Shown here: piece after piece, positions 26,780 through 40,153 of the stretch | Position numbering within the stretch: the first letter of the stretch is position 1 | Layout of the letters: every line of letters starts with the position of its first letter | NCBI RefSeq assembly: GCF_963576615.1 | Contig: NC_088710.1 | Location: 5,312,001 to 5,376,000, forward strand | Direction of reading: 5' to 3' | Source of the DNA: Watersipora subatra | Lineage: Eukaryota > Bryozoa > Gymnolaemata > Cheilostomatida > Watersiporidae | Length of the DNA stretch: 64,000 nt | Notes under the pieces: model-generated | Database searches by the model: none | What the model was told of the DNA's origin: nothing | What the model saw: only the letters and a program-made list of their open reading frames with translations | Made by a program: the position numbers and the translations under genes

Positions 26780-28007
26780 AAGGGCAAAGCAAGGTTACAG
26801 ACCCGAACAAGTTGGCAGCAACTTTTAGTGTCAGCAAAAGTTGCTTTATGCTGTCAGAATACATACAAAAATAAAATTAAGTAAAATTCACAGGACATCC
26901 AGCGATTTTAGCTGCTGGTGTCTTGTGAAGACCTGGGTGCCAATGGGTAAAAGAGCAAGATAAAATAAAGGGGGACGATGCAGCATATGTAGGAGGGAGA
27001 TAACCTTAATATTACTACTAGAATTGAAACTTCTATTACAGCAAACAGTGGTATTTAACACATTTTCTTTTTTCGATTATCTAAAATTTTAGTTGCTAAA
27101 TCTTATATCAAGGCCAACTTTGTTACCTTGTAGGCCTACCATATAGCCTAGCTTTAGTGGCAGTGTTATATTTGATTGGTTCTAATATTTTAGTTATTCT
27201 ATACATATAAAACGGCTTTGATTCACCAACTCTAACTCAAAACGACTATAAACTAACACATATTCACAATGGCCGACTAACGGCTACACTCAAATGCATA
27301 GGATACCAATTTGTTGTTTGGGGGCTTTTAATAATATATTTTGTAAAAGTCAACCCACTGTATTAAAGTGCATCAGCATATTATACACGCTCTCAATAAC
27401 TTTCTGCATATTTTCATAACTAAACAGAACCTAGGTCTTTAGCATTTTCAGCAGTTACTAGAAATACATGTAGTTATTATGGCTACCATATTCCTCAAAG
27501 ATTTGGTATAAAGAAAGTTCAAGACAAGCAAATTATCTATATAAGTTTTAGTTTCACATATATACTTTATGCTTTGTAATATTTCCCTACACTGTGTTTT
27601 TGCATAACCAATATGCTAAACCTGTAAACTACATATATACACGTAATAAATACCGTGTAAGTTTTTATACCATTTAAAATAACAATCTTAAACACACTGC
27701 GCTGCCAAATGTGCGCGTGATCGCAAGTACCGATGTTGTAACTTGCATACGCTATTAATTTCATCTCTCCATTTACTTGCGGTACAAGCTAGAGTTTTTT
27801 TGTAGAGGCATACTATGGTCTTTAGTGCCAGGCTTACAACGTAGAGGTGAAGTGTTGCGTGACATGAAAGAGCGTATTGCGTATTTATTATCATATAACA
27901 CGCTATGAGCAGCTGATGAAGATGTTTGTAGATAATTTTTATCAAAGTTTTCAATTTAGCATAATCACTCTCTATTTGCATTTTAAACCTTAATATCAGT
28001 TGAGAGA

Positions 28008-28706
<699 letters not shown>

Positions 28707-29454
28707 GAGAATAAGTCGATAGTTATAAAAGTTGATAAACCATAAAATAAGTCTTGGGCTGGAGCCTAATGCATTTGCCATGCAGTACTAACGTAAAATG
28801 TTCATTTCGAGTTGAAACAACTAAACGATTGTACTAAACATAGTGGTTTGTGGCTGAATGAAACAATTCGAGCGGCAGCTGAAACTATAAAACCTATTCT
28901 AGTGCTATCATTGTCTAAAGCAATTTAACTTTCAGACATGAAAGCATGACTACACGTATAAGTGTTGCTGCCAAGCTGGATCTGTACTAGCTACTATCCT
29001 AATGCAAGGTACTAATTCTACAAGTAACTGAAGGTTTGACCCATATGATATGATGATACATAAAAACACTTGCGCAGCCTGCAGTTCTGATTCTAATTTT
29101 AAAAGTTGAAAAAAAAACGATATTCATAGTGGCTAAGACATCTCTTTGTATGAGTTGTCATTTTAGAAAAATTACCCACAAGTGAGTTTTGATGCTGTCA
29201 AAGGAGCTTGTATAATCATATTTCTTAACTTACATGTATATGATGGTTTTATGTCAAAGACACATTCAGTAAATGAGCTAAGCAAATAGAGAGTGTATGT
29301 TACACCGCTGCCAAGCAGGCCTATTAAGTCTTTGGGTACATCTATATTTATGATTAAGCTGTGGTCAACTTCTTGTTTTTTTAGTTTAAAAAACATAATT
29401 AAAATAACTTTTTTTATTAAATTAAACCAACTAGTATGCTGGCAGTTCTGTAAA

Positions 29455-29688
29455 AGATCAGCAGGTACACTAGCTATGTGCACAATTATTTTTCAATTCA
29501 GAAGGTGTTCGAGTGGTGCTACGGGCCAAAATAAAACATCCCAGTTTAATACCGTGTGAAACAATGTTTTTTGCAAATTTGAATATCCAAGTTCGAAGCC
29601 TGTGCAAGGGAATGTTTTTCCCAACTCTCTCAGCATAGCTTTGAACAGACGGACCGATGGATGCAGGTCTTATTATAGTAAAGATTTG
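29455..29688 (+). mobile_element. tRNA-derived SINE (family 1), diverged copy
   Basis: GTGCACAATTATT head remnant, B-box-like AAGTTCGAAGCC and the tail TTATTATAGTAAAGATT after a GACGGACCGATGG stretch. Confidence 0.6.
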
Positions 29689-30979
29689 AAATGTCAAGAT
29701 AGCAATTATAGTATGAGATCCTGAATACGAACTGGATCTGTTGAAGGGGGTTACCAAAACCAACCTTCAAAGCATGGAAATGCTGAGAATGAAAGTGTAT
29801 TCCTTTGAACAAAGTCGAGCTAGGCTGCTTTCTGACACTGTCGCCATGCCTCAATAACAGGTCTGGCTGAAGGTAAACTGTAAAGAAGGTCAATATACAC
29901 ATGCAAAAATAAAAGAAATAACGGAAGGGCTAGTACTGCGTAACTATCTTTTCAATTACCGGTTTATAAATATATACGCGGTTTGGTTTGTCACCACAAA
30001 GTGATGGCATAAAATATGTTAAAAGGACATTAACAATTCATTTGCTCATGTTCAGATGAGAGTGCAGATTTGAAATAGAAATCCTTGCTCAATGGTTAGA
30101 CTAATTTCCATGGAAATAGCGTTTACCGAGGACAGATAAAGAAGGTTGATCGCTAAATCAACAGAGTGTGAGGTCACGCTTGACTATTCTGCTTCTTTGT
30201 CCAAGCTCCATAAATCAAAGCTTTCTATGTAACGTGATATTAAAAGAGCTTTTGTCAGAAATGATTACGTTAAAAAAAAAATGAACGTTGTTAAACTAAC
30301 AGGGAAAAGTGGATCCCACCGATCCTCAATAATATCAGGGTATAAAACTGATAGTCCTTGGATCATTATTTGCAAAAAATCCCGGTTCCAGGTGTAACTA
30401 AACGGTCAAGAAGTGACAATCATGAGGAATTTTGTTTCAGTTGATGACATTTTTTTGTCCTATATACAGACAGAAGAAGCGAAGTGAAACGAGTTCACAT
30501 TTGGCAAACACTATACTAGGAAAATTCATGTAGTCAATAAAATAGAAATACTAAAATTTGTTTATATAAAAAGGTTTTTCAGGTAATTTTGGAGTGCTTT
30601 AAAAACGCAGTACGAGGTAGACAATCAACAAATGAAATACAATCTCATAATAAAAGTAATAAAACAATTTTTTGTTCCAAAAAAACTGCTGTTTAATTAA
30701 ATAAGCTCATTCTAGTGAATACTACTAAAATATTTCTGCGCTGATTTCTAGGTTGAACTTTGGCATAAATCGCAAATGAAAAGCACTACAATTCATGCAA
30801 TGTTTTTTTTATTCCTCACAACTATTTATACTCATAATTGTTTCTGGTCATGCAAATGGAGTACAAAGGGGCTGCACCCAACTGACACTCCAGGAGTTGT
30901 CTTTCTCCTATTGCTGCACAATCATACGAGATGATAACAGATCTTAGTAAATCAATTAGGCATTGCATATTTGAGTTAC

Positions 30980-31064
30980 CTGCGGAAGGGTAACCATGGG
31001 AACACGAGGCCAGACCATTGATACTGACCAGATGATGTCCATCAAACTAGGAAAGCTTGGCCCA
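30980..31064 (-). other. Exon-like segment in intron 4 (possible poison exon)
   Basis: The acceptor TTGCTGTTGGCAG follows a long pyrimidine tract and the donor is CCGCAG followed by GTAACT, giving an 85-nt segment. One frame is open but does not match the phase 0 junction of exons 4 and 5. Inserted after exon 4 it would read five codons and then TAG. Use as an exon is unproven. Confidence 0.3.
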
Positions 31065-31627
31065 CTGCCAACAGCAATCACCCAGTAAAGAAGCAAGCAG
31101 CAGAAAGTATCGAATACATTTTAGAATATTTGTAAAATAGGATGGTTATTTCCTTGTGTCAGATTACACCCTGAGCAGTGGCGGGAGCCGATTGGAGGGA
31201 AATTATTCTGGTTGTGTGGTTGATATATTTAGGTTCTGAATAAATTGAAATTCAACTTCTGATCGTAGATTGGATTTATAAAACCACTTTTTATGGCTTT
31301 ATTGAAAAATGTTTTACCCCTCCACCCAATAACAATCTCCCCAAGTGCCTGGCTATAGGAACTGCGCTAACAGCTGCTACAATGAATCATATCATAATTA
31401 TAATAAAATAGGTCTATTTATCTCAGTTTCAAGTTTTTACCATTTCATAATGTTTTGTTATTGACTTCGTGTAACAGTTGTTTTATAGAGCTCCTGGTTG
31501 GCTGACTAGTCTGATAAAACTAATAATCGGTTACGCCAAGGATACTCTATGACGTGTACAGGTGTGATACACGACCAGTTGCGCATCACATGCGTGTAAG
31601 CACAACTCAGTGTTACTCTAGCCTTTT

Positions 31628-31836
31628 TAATCTTTTCTATAATGAGAGACAGGTTCATAAGGGTGTTAGGAAAAAAGATTGTCTTGCATAGGAATTGAAC
31701 TCGCAGATTTACTTTTGCAACCACACACACTACCAACTGTGCTACTCAGCCAGCTTGCCAAATTTCAGAATAATTGTACATATATCGCATCTGACGATCT
31801 CTCACGGCTCGCCGGACTGTTAGGGTGCTATAAAAC
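31628..31836 (-). mobile_element. tRNA-derived SINE (family 1), minus-strand copy
   Basis: The best-preserved tRNA-like part: on the minus strand TAGCACAGTTGGTAGTG (A box) and GAGTTCAATTCC (B box). The head contains AACAGTCCGGCGAGCCGTGA and the tail ATTATAGAAAAGATT. It is inverted relative to the next copy, about 35 bp away. Confidence 0.75.
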
Positions 31837-31871
31837 ATAACTTATTTTCATACTTTTAAATCGGAACTAGT

Positions 31872-32096
31872 AGCATGGCAGCCCCGTGTGCCTTGAGAGA
31901 TCATCATGCGTAATAACTGTGTGCACAATCATTCCTAGATGTAGAAAGGTGGATGAGTGGTGCCGATGGTAGCTTGCTTGGTGAGTATCCAAAGATCTGG
32001 GTTTGATTTTTGAATGGTGTAATCATTTTTCCAAACCCTCTCGACGTGACTTCAGACAAACAGATGGAAGGACACAGCTGTTATTATAGTAAACAT
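31872..32096 (+). mobile_element. tRNA-derived SINE (family 1), plus-strand copy
   Basis: Head CCCCGTGTGCCTTGAGAGATC, tRNA-like part 31948-32015 with GGGTTTGATTTTT as B box, then CAGACAAACAGATGG and TTATTATAGTAAACATT. Confidence 0.72.
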
Positions 32097-34197
32097 TGAA
32101 GCTACTTTCAGCTCCTCATAAGTCATGGACTAAATTCAACTAAGGGGAAGGGTAGACAGGCCAGCTGATGGTACGATGGTATGAAGATGAGGGCATTCTG
32201 CCAATGCGTTATTTGCCCTTGTTACACAGCAGTTATACAGCATACCACCTTGTTACACAGCATACCAGCTAGTTATTCTTGGCTATGCCCCAAAATTGAA
32301 AGGTCTTGGAAGACAATCTTGGAAGATGCAAGATACTAACAAGTTTTATCGAGCTTTATGAATGGTATGCCTTCTCTGTGGCAAAGAAATATCAGACCTA
32401 TTCATTTTTGATTTTTATTTGAGCTGTCAGATATTCAGCCTTTCAATTCTGATTGTGAGCACAAGAGATGCAGTCACTCACAAAACTTTCTTTTAATCTG
32501 AATCGTAAAAATTTGAATAACTTTGTTTACATGATAGCGGTGTGCCAGTTTGTGTTCAAGCCAGACGATTGCTCGGATCGTAGATTGTTCCAGAAAAATG
32601 TTCTTTTCATTTGGCATGCTTGTAGGTTGCACTAATCTGTTTCATTCCCTTTTTTATTGCCCTCTTTCCCTCCAGCATCAACCATAGATTAAAGAGATGT
32701 TATTTATAAATATCTGGCATTTAAGTTTGTCATTATTTTTTATCACGTTTAATTGAATTATTTAGTAATAAAACAACCATATCTAGCTAATTTTTAGGAT
32801 GGCTCATTTCCCAACGGCAATTTTGCAGACAAGGTTAAATCTGGACATAAAAACAAATGCTAAACAAAAAAGAAATTTTAAAAATGGAATTCATAAGTAA
32901 TAATAAACTGTCTTATTAAAAGTTAATTGAAACATGCAATACTATTAGGTGATGACATAATCCAAATTGTAGGAAAGCTCTTTTAGCTTTGATTCTTATC
33001 GTAATCAATTCAGTGGAGACAACACTCAGTTATCGGATTGTACCATAGCCTAAACTTGTTTTGACCCGCTAATTAAAATTGTGGAGACCTCATGCTACAA
33101 ATCAATTGCATATTTAAACCTCCTAATGATGTAAACCTATAGCCAGTATGCATAAGGTCTTTGATATTTCCAACCCATTATATTAAAGTCTTTAGATCAA
33201 AAGTGCGTTGTAAGCATTGTAAGCTACACGCTGTTTATGATATCACCAGGCCAATCTGTGTCAGTTAAGCCGTATGAAAATATGTTGTTAGAGGGCCGAA
33301 TAAATCATAAATGGATTGGCTATTTTAAGCATAAACATTTGCCTATTAAGTTGAACTCTGCTCGGCCATCGAACTTGTTTTTTGCTTTGCTTTTAGCTGA
33401 ACTGATGGCATTTTATCCGTGTACGTATCGAGCAATTCACTCGTTAGCTTCTTTGATTAGCAGGAGTGATAAGAGACAAATCAATCCACTATGTTATGCC
33501 ACTTCCTTTGAACACGACCCGAAACGAAATTATAACCACAAAATATTTAAGGTGTGACCCTGGAACTGACGAGACGAGATAAAATGTTTATGAAAGAAAG
33601 ACAAGGTTAGAGGTCTGTGTACTCGCCTTCACCCGTTCATTGCCTGTTTATGGCAACAGACCTGTATATTTCCTGAACCTAGTTCAAATGCTATCACAGG
33701 CAATTGATATTTGCTTTTTGTTGTTCTAAAAGAATCCAGCAGCTGATACCCCTGTCATTCTAGCTACATCTAAAAGCTGGTACACACTATATTGTCGTGT
33801 GTCAGTGTTGCCCCTTCGACGACTATCCGTCGATTAGGTGCACTGTAAGCCGAAGGCGTCGTCGAGCCAAGGCAGATACTTGGAGAAAGTTTTGAGGTGT
33901 CGAGCCTTCCCAGTTTGCTCAGCATCCATGACAGCTTGTGCGATGTGCATCACTTGGGTGATGGTGATTGGCCTTCGAGGATTGCTTGATCCATATTTTC
34001 TTTTATGAGAGATTTTGCTGACCTAGCACTTCATCGTTTCCGCGACTGCCTTGTATCATGAGAACGCTATACTGCTGACATTTCGCTGATGTAAATGTGG
34101 AGGGTTTGTGATAATGTGAACGTTGTTATTACAGGTGATCACTGAAGTATTGTGTGATTAGTACCACCATACGGCTATAGGCCTATAGTGTAAACCA

Positions 34198-34438
34198 GCC
34201 TTTATGTGCAGCGCAGAATAAGTTACATTTTCAAACCCAGAGGGTAACCAGGAATCATGGTTAACTCGACTGGATATCAATACACAGCCATCTGTTCATA
34301 GACAGTCTGGAACAGAACCAGCCTTTATGTGCAGTGCAGAATAAGTTACATTTTCATTTTAAACCCAGAGGGTAACCAGGAATCATGGTTAACTCGACTG
34401 GATATCAATACACAGCCATCTGTTCACAGACAGTCTGG
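34198..34438. repeat. Tandem duplication of about 120 bp
   Basis: Copies 34198-34320 and 34321-34438 both begin GCCTTTATGTGCAG and end GACAGTCTGG. They differ by a small indel and a few substitutions. Confidence 0.92.
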
Positions 34439-34751
34439 TGACATTTATTATCAATGCCACAATTGTCTTTCGAATGATAACAAAAATAGCATTTTTGGGT
34501 CTCTGCTTAATACTCAATTAGCAATAGATTGGCAAATTAGCCTATAACCTTTGACCTTTGTTAGCTAATAGCTTATACTTGACTAATTAACCCTCAGCAA
34601 CTGTTCCTGACTGGCTACATTAAATTAAGGCATTCTTGTATAGGTTTCCTAGTCCATGTTATTAACGTTTATGTTATATTATTTGGTCAGAGATAAAATC
34701 AGAAAGTGACATCATGACTTGTAATGACCGAAGGGAGATAACTTCAAAGGT

Positions 34752-34798
34752 AAAGCTGTCATATATTACATATAGCATATGTAATATATGATAGCTTT
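34752..34798. repeat. 47-bp AT-rich palindrome
   Basis: 22-bp arms around AGC with one mismatch, starting AAAGCTGTCATATATTAC. A TATATA-rich stretch follows. Confidence 0.85.
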
Positions 34799-34874
34799 GT
34801 ATATATACATGATAACATGTGTATATATAATATATATATAATATATACAATGTATATATAATATAGGCCTATAT

Positions 34875-35195
34875 ACTAGCAGAATACCCGGCGTTGCTTG
34901 GGTATTAAAAATCAGCTTATAAGCAGTGATAGCGATGCCACACTTATAAACTCAACATAAACAATGCCATTTGCTGTTAGCTAGCCTGGCACAATGGCAA
35001 AGGCACATAGCGACATATATCGCCATGTGAATCCATCAAGCTCGTGTGGCTTAATTGGTAAGGGATTGGACAGGGAGCGAACACAGGTTCAAAAATCAAA
35101 ACTTCTGCGACATGGATTCTATATTCCAATATTTTAATAGCTATAGCTGGACGAACTGAGCGACATACAGATACACACACAGACTTTGAGGTTTA
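34875..35195 (+). mobile_element. Second tRNA-derived SINE type, ACCCGGCGTTGC head
   Basis: Begins ACTAGCAGAATACCCGGCGT. It has A-box-like TGGCTTAATTGGTAAGGG at 35047 and B-box-like GGTTCAAAAATC at 35087, and ends AGACTTTGAGGTTTATATAT. TA-rich tracts flank both sides. ACCCGGCGTTGC-type heads are widespread in invertebrate repeats from memory, not checked. Confidence 0.6.
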
Positions 35196-35312
35196 TATAT
35201 TTAAATATATATATAATTATATAGCCTATATCTTCTGCAAGATATATATAGGTATAGATACATATATATACACACATGTACATATATACACATATGGATG
35301 TATAACAGGTAT

Positions 35313-35420
35313 GGGCTGCTGTACTATAAATTATTATATAATATTGTGTAGCATACCACGTAGAATGGGCTGCTGTACTATAAGTTATTATATAATATTG
35401 TGTAGCATACCACGTAGAAG
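35313..35420. repeat. 54-bp direct duplication overlapping the exon 4 donor
   Basis: Copies 35313-35366 and 35367-35420 are nearly identical (GGGCTGCTGTACTATAA to CCACGTAGAA). The second copy covers the last 10 bases of exon 4 and its donor, so the donor has an intronic copy 54 bp further along the transcript. Confidence 0.93.
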
Positions 35421-35520
35421 ATTTCTCCACTATTCTGAATGCATTCAAGAGGCTTTGCGTATGGCTCCAACTTGGGGTAGACATGGGCGAGCCAGGCGGT
35501 AGGGGTGTAGGCATATAATC
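35411..35520 (-). CDS. Exon 4 of JmjC-domain protein gene
   Basis: A 110-nt exon that completes a Gly codon (G+GA) and then codes residues 209-244. The acceptor is AGTTGCTTTTAG and the donor is CTACGTG followed by GTATGC. The peptide includes 'TAWLAHVYPKLEPYAKPLEC' (213-232) then 'IQNSGEIFYV'. This is the conserved JmjC block of W-L-x3-YP-x-L, then P-L-E-C-x-Q-x2-G-E-x2-Y, which lies between the 'KRWFLYP' strand and the distal histidine. JMJD8 has the same 'AWL..YP.L...PLEC' order. The phase (1 in, 0 out) joins exons 3 and 5 exactly. The donor lies in a 54-bp direct duplication (35313-35420), so a copy of the splice site is present in the intron. Confidence 0.88.
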
Positions 35521-35782
35521 CTAAAAGCAACTGAAAGGTTAGGAGAAGGCTGACTAAAAACTTAGGCTATTTTTGCAGAATTAATAACAATCAGCAGTTT
35601 GATAGGAAGTTCTAATAGCAACTCTTATTAATCTTCATGTACTGTGAGGCTATTTATAGAATCTCGTCTGCTGCTCAGGTGCGGCGGTATGTATAGTTTG
35701 TACTTACAATAGCCTATTTAACGGATGGGTAAACCTGCTACGAGTTCTGACAGAATTTTCTTGTAAAATATGGCATTCTCGT

Positions 35783-36482
35783 TTAAAGATGTGGTCACAT
35801 CAACTTCTATAAGATTTTATCAGAAAATATAGCTGTTCCTTATCATTTTGGTAGATTTTATCGGAAGGTATAAATAGTTTTCTATCATTTGAGATTTTGT
35901 TTGTTTTTTGTAATTCGGCTGTCAGAAGGTTTCAAGACGAAAATCGACAAAACTTGATTGCTGTTAAAACACTCTAAAAGAAAACAAGGTGCTAGGACTT
36001 CCCCAAATATGGCATCAGGAATTGCGCTTCCTGCTTGTCCTTCCTGTTATGACATTGGCTATTGCGTTCAAGTTGCAGTGTTATGCGCCTCTACTTACAT
36101 ATATTCTGCTTGGTATTTTTCCATGATTGCTGGAATAAAACTTCAAATATAGCGCCAGATACATTGTTATAAATGTTTCAAATGATTTAAAGATAGTTTG
36201 GTTAGAAATTGTCCCGTTGTTTTTCTCTCAGTGATGTGTAAATATATGAATACCCAGCGCTGATGATTGGCTAAAGAAGAGACTGTATAAACAGGAAGTG
36301 TGACTATTGACATCATTTTTGGAAATCTGGACAGGTCTTTTTCTTCTGAATGTTTTCTTTTCTTGTGACCAAGTTTTTCAATTTTAGTCTTGAAACATCC
36401 TGACAGCCGGATCCTTTAAAGCAGCGAACAAAATCTCAAATGATAAAAAATATCTATAAATTTGTTGTGATCACATCTTTAA
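35783..36482. mobile_element. TTAA-tipped long-TIR MITE, copy 4
   Basis: Left tip TTAAAGATGTGGTCACA and right tip, inverted, TTAAAGATGTGATCACA. It has the same arms and centre as copy 1, about 700 bp in all. The left arm carries an extra partial duplication of the GATTTTATC motif (35813-35870). Confidence 0.78.
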
Positions 36483-39400
36483 TAATTGCAATACTGCATA
36501 TACTGTAATACATCAGCCATTCAAGTTATAACATTTTTACCTTATCTCACGATTGCCCATTGCATTAAGGCTCACATGATTGTCTCTATGAGTGGATGTT
36601 TAGTTGGCATTTCAGTTGAATCAGCAAATAAATCTACCAAAGCAGAAGATTCATTCTTTCTGAAATGCAAGCTTTATGATGATTGGTCGATCTGGAGATA
36701 AAATGTTATTATTAGATGAATGAATAGCAGAAGCGCCGATTATTGCCAGTTTAATTCTTAAACCGACGATGATTTCAGTAGGAACTTTGTCATGGGATTG
36801 CGCTACATGATAAAAGATAACTTTGTGTTGATCTTTGATTTGAGTAAACATTGCATTGCTTACTCAATTATTTATGAAGGAAATACTTCTTTGAAAGTGC
36901 ATGTTCGGCAAAACAAAAACTGTTTCCAAATACTCTCTCTTCTTCCAAAGAGTGTGTCAGACGTGGAAGACTACTGGGAAGCAGACGTCAGCTCATTACG
37001 TCAGCTTCACAATGATAAACAGATATGTTAGTTTAGGTGATTGTCAGGGAACTTTCTAGCGACATCCAATAGGGATGGAACAAAAACTTTCGGGGATTTT
37101 TGCTGGCCTGTTGTTACAAAGGTCACTCTTAGGTGAGGTCGTCTGTTCAGCTCACATCAGAATAGTTGCACTGCGCTATACCTATGGGTTAACATTCTAT
37201 ATACAGAGAAAGTTCTATGTCAGATACATTCTATCACAATAGAAATGCACATTTATTCTTTTGGTAAACAAGCAAGTTTCCCAATTTTTTTGTTTCAGTC
37301 ATAATCGAAAATAAAGGTTTCTGGTTTTTTGATTAGAATTGCAACAAAATGTGAAAATAGTGGAATTACTTAATTTAGACTAAGACATAACGACCTCTCC
37401 AATGAGAATATTGCTATATCTTTGTTGTTAATAAATCACATGTTTAAAAATGCTAGACTAACTAATGGATGGGACACAGCTACACCAACCATCATGATCT
37501 TGAGTCTTCAGTCTAAGAATCGAAATACAGATATTTCGATTTAGCTCAAGTCTTGAATTTACTGCTAAAAATGTTCTAAGATATAAGTGATAAAGTCTTG
37601 GTGAAACGAAAAGGAAGCATTAAGTATAACAAATGACCTTACGACCTTACGACCTTACTTTGGTAATATAATAAAATGAAATGAAGCTGGGCATGTCTAT
37701 GTGATTTCAACAAGCCTTTTTGTAATCATCCGAGAAAAATGTACAAATTTTGCGAGGGTGGAATGGTTAGCCTTAAAACTTGGCTGTCTGCCATGTTTCC
37801 GCATGAAATACAACTGGTAAATATTTTGACTAGAATCTTGTTTGCTTAGCCATCCCGTTGTCCCGTGTTGTAAAGCGTCATGCTTTCGCACTCATGAGCA
37901 ATACAGTTTAGGGGAATTCATATTTTCTTCGGATGACTATAAGAGGAACTTCATGTGTTGATATTTCCGGACAATATAAGCTCGTCGCCCATCAACCACC
38001 CAATCAACTTGGAGTTGATAGGCACTTAAACAATAGATAAGCACTTGAAGAATCTAATTTTAGCATCTGTTATGTACTCGGCATTCATTAACAGAGAATA
38101 TTGTAACGTTATCTACTGCTGGTCGATCACAAATTGCTTGTTCCTAAACCCTTTATGGAGGGTGGAGCAGTTCATAAAAGGTCATTATTAAATATTATTA
38201 AATTATGCTCTAGAAGAGTATGATAAACGTTGATTACGAGTTTCGTAGAAACAATGCTGTCTATTAAATTGGCTTAAATCCAATTTATAGCTTGGAAGTA
38301 CTTTGGACACTTAAAACCTAGCAGCTTATTATAAGGTGAATGACCTAGCCAGCTCTCGTGCACTGAACAAGCGTGATATGACGTGACGGATGTTCATGGC
38401 AGCCGATCTGAGCTCCGATCACTTTCAACTATAACTGCTTGTTAAGTTTAATGTATACACATGATACAAAAGATAGCTTTATGAGAACTGACCTTTCGTT
38501 CGTCCATTTGTTCATTTGATGAAACTGAGTAGCTGACATTAAACAAAAATCTTTGATCCCATGACCTTTTGTACTATTTACTTACTGATTGCTGATTGGT
38601 AGGTTAGTGAATGATTATTATTTGTTAAACAGAGTGTTTGCACTTGAGGAAGTGAAACTCATCATCGGCCACAATAGACGGCTACTACTACTACTAATAT
38701 TAATAAATTATTACTTGTTTGGGGCTAAAAAGACTTTCGGAGAGCTCTATTGTAATTATTACTATTTTTTACGATTTCTCATACCAGCAGGTCGAGAATT
38801 CTTTTGAGTGAGCTTCTTGTTTGACTTGCCCGACGAGAATAGAAGAACTAATAGGGTATTCACTTGCCTTTTTATTATTCCTGTTCAAATTTTGGCTGAT
38901 TCTATGATCTAAGCTACTACAGTCGAAGGTATAATTGATAAACATCTGCCTAGCCTAAGTATCTTTGTCGGAGTAGAGCTAGTAATGCCAAGCAGTATGA
39001 ATGGCAGCATCTGGGCTCTATTGGTAATGTATACGGGTCAAGGCCAAATACAAACTAACCAGGAATATGGTAAAAAAAAATTGAGTTTTTATACTAAGGT
39101 ATAGTGAAGGGCAGACCAGATGTGACCCGGTTTGGTGAAAAAATAATAACCCAGTGAATCAGAAGGTTGGTGTGCTTAAGCTGAGCATATTTGCTAGTGA
39201 GAAGGTGAAACGGCTAAACAATTCAACAGAACTAGGTCACACTCACGCAAACATAAAACGCCTTATGATTTCATAGAAGAATTCCAAGAATGTCTCACTT
39301 TAGAAGCCTTCAGGATACTGTTAGAGCAATAAGAAAAAGGTGTAGCTTTTTGCCTCTGTTTACTGCTAGTTCAGCCCTCACCGCTCTGAACAATATGGCT

Positions 39401-40153
39401 ATTGTTTAACAATATTTAACTCTTTTATAATACTAATGAATGAAGTTACACCCATCTAATTTTGGTATCACATTTGTTTATAAGCTTGCCAGTTGCAGTG
39501 ACCACCTGTTGCCAATGAATGGTGGCTGCCAGCATAACCTGACAGCCAGCTGCTAAAGTGCAATGTAATCAATATTGTCTAGTATGGAAGTAATTTATAC
39601 TCTCTGTGAGTTTTTTTGCTTATAAAACGAAATATAGACCAGAAGAATTTCTGTGAAATATTTTTGAATCGTAGCGGATAAGAAGGAAAAGACAGTCTAA
39701 CACTAGAGTCATACAATACTCAAACTATATATATGTATTATTTTATTAATATCATCGATGTTTTGAAGGTCTCCAGTTGAGCTAGCTCATAAGCTTTCCA
39801 AAACCCTTCACATCATTTGTGACACATTCCTGACAAATTTGAAAAAATTGGCCTATTTTATTGTTCACAGCTGAAAACAATGTTAGCACCTTTTTAGTGA
39901 ATACCAAATATATTGTGTTAAGGCAGGAGGAAAAGCTCCAAATTATATATATTTTCAGAACTGCACAAATGATTTCAAGTTTTCAAATCTGGTAGAATGA
40001 CATTTTGTTTTTCACCAAACTGAATAGCTCTTTGTTTTTAGAGTGTAAAAAACAATTTAATGACAATGCTCATTGCAAAACTAACTTAGAATCAAAAAGG
40101 ATAATATATTAAATTCTTTGCTAGCGGGTAAAACATTTGCATTATAAGAAGGT

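Noticed and set aside
29235..29281. 47-nt minus-strand segment with acceptor and GTAAGT donor
   Set aside because: Phase does not fit intron 4 and no homology is recognised.
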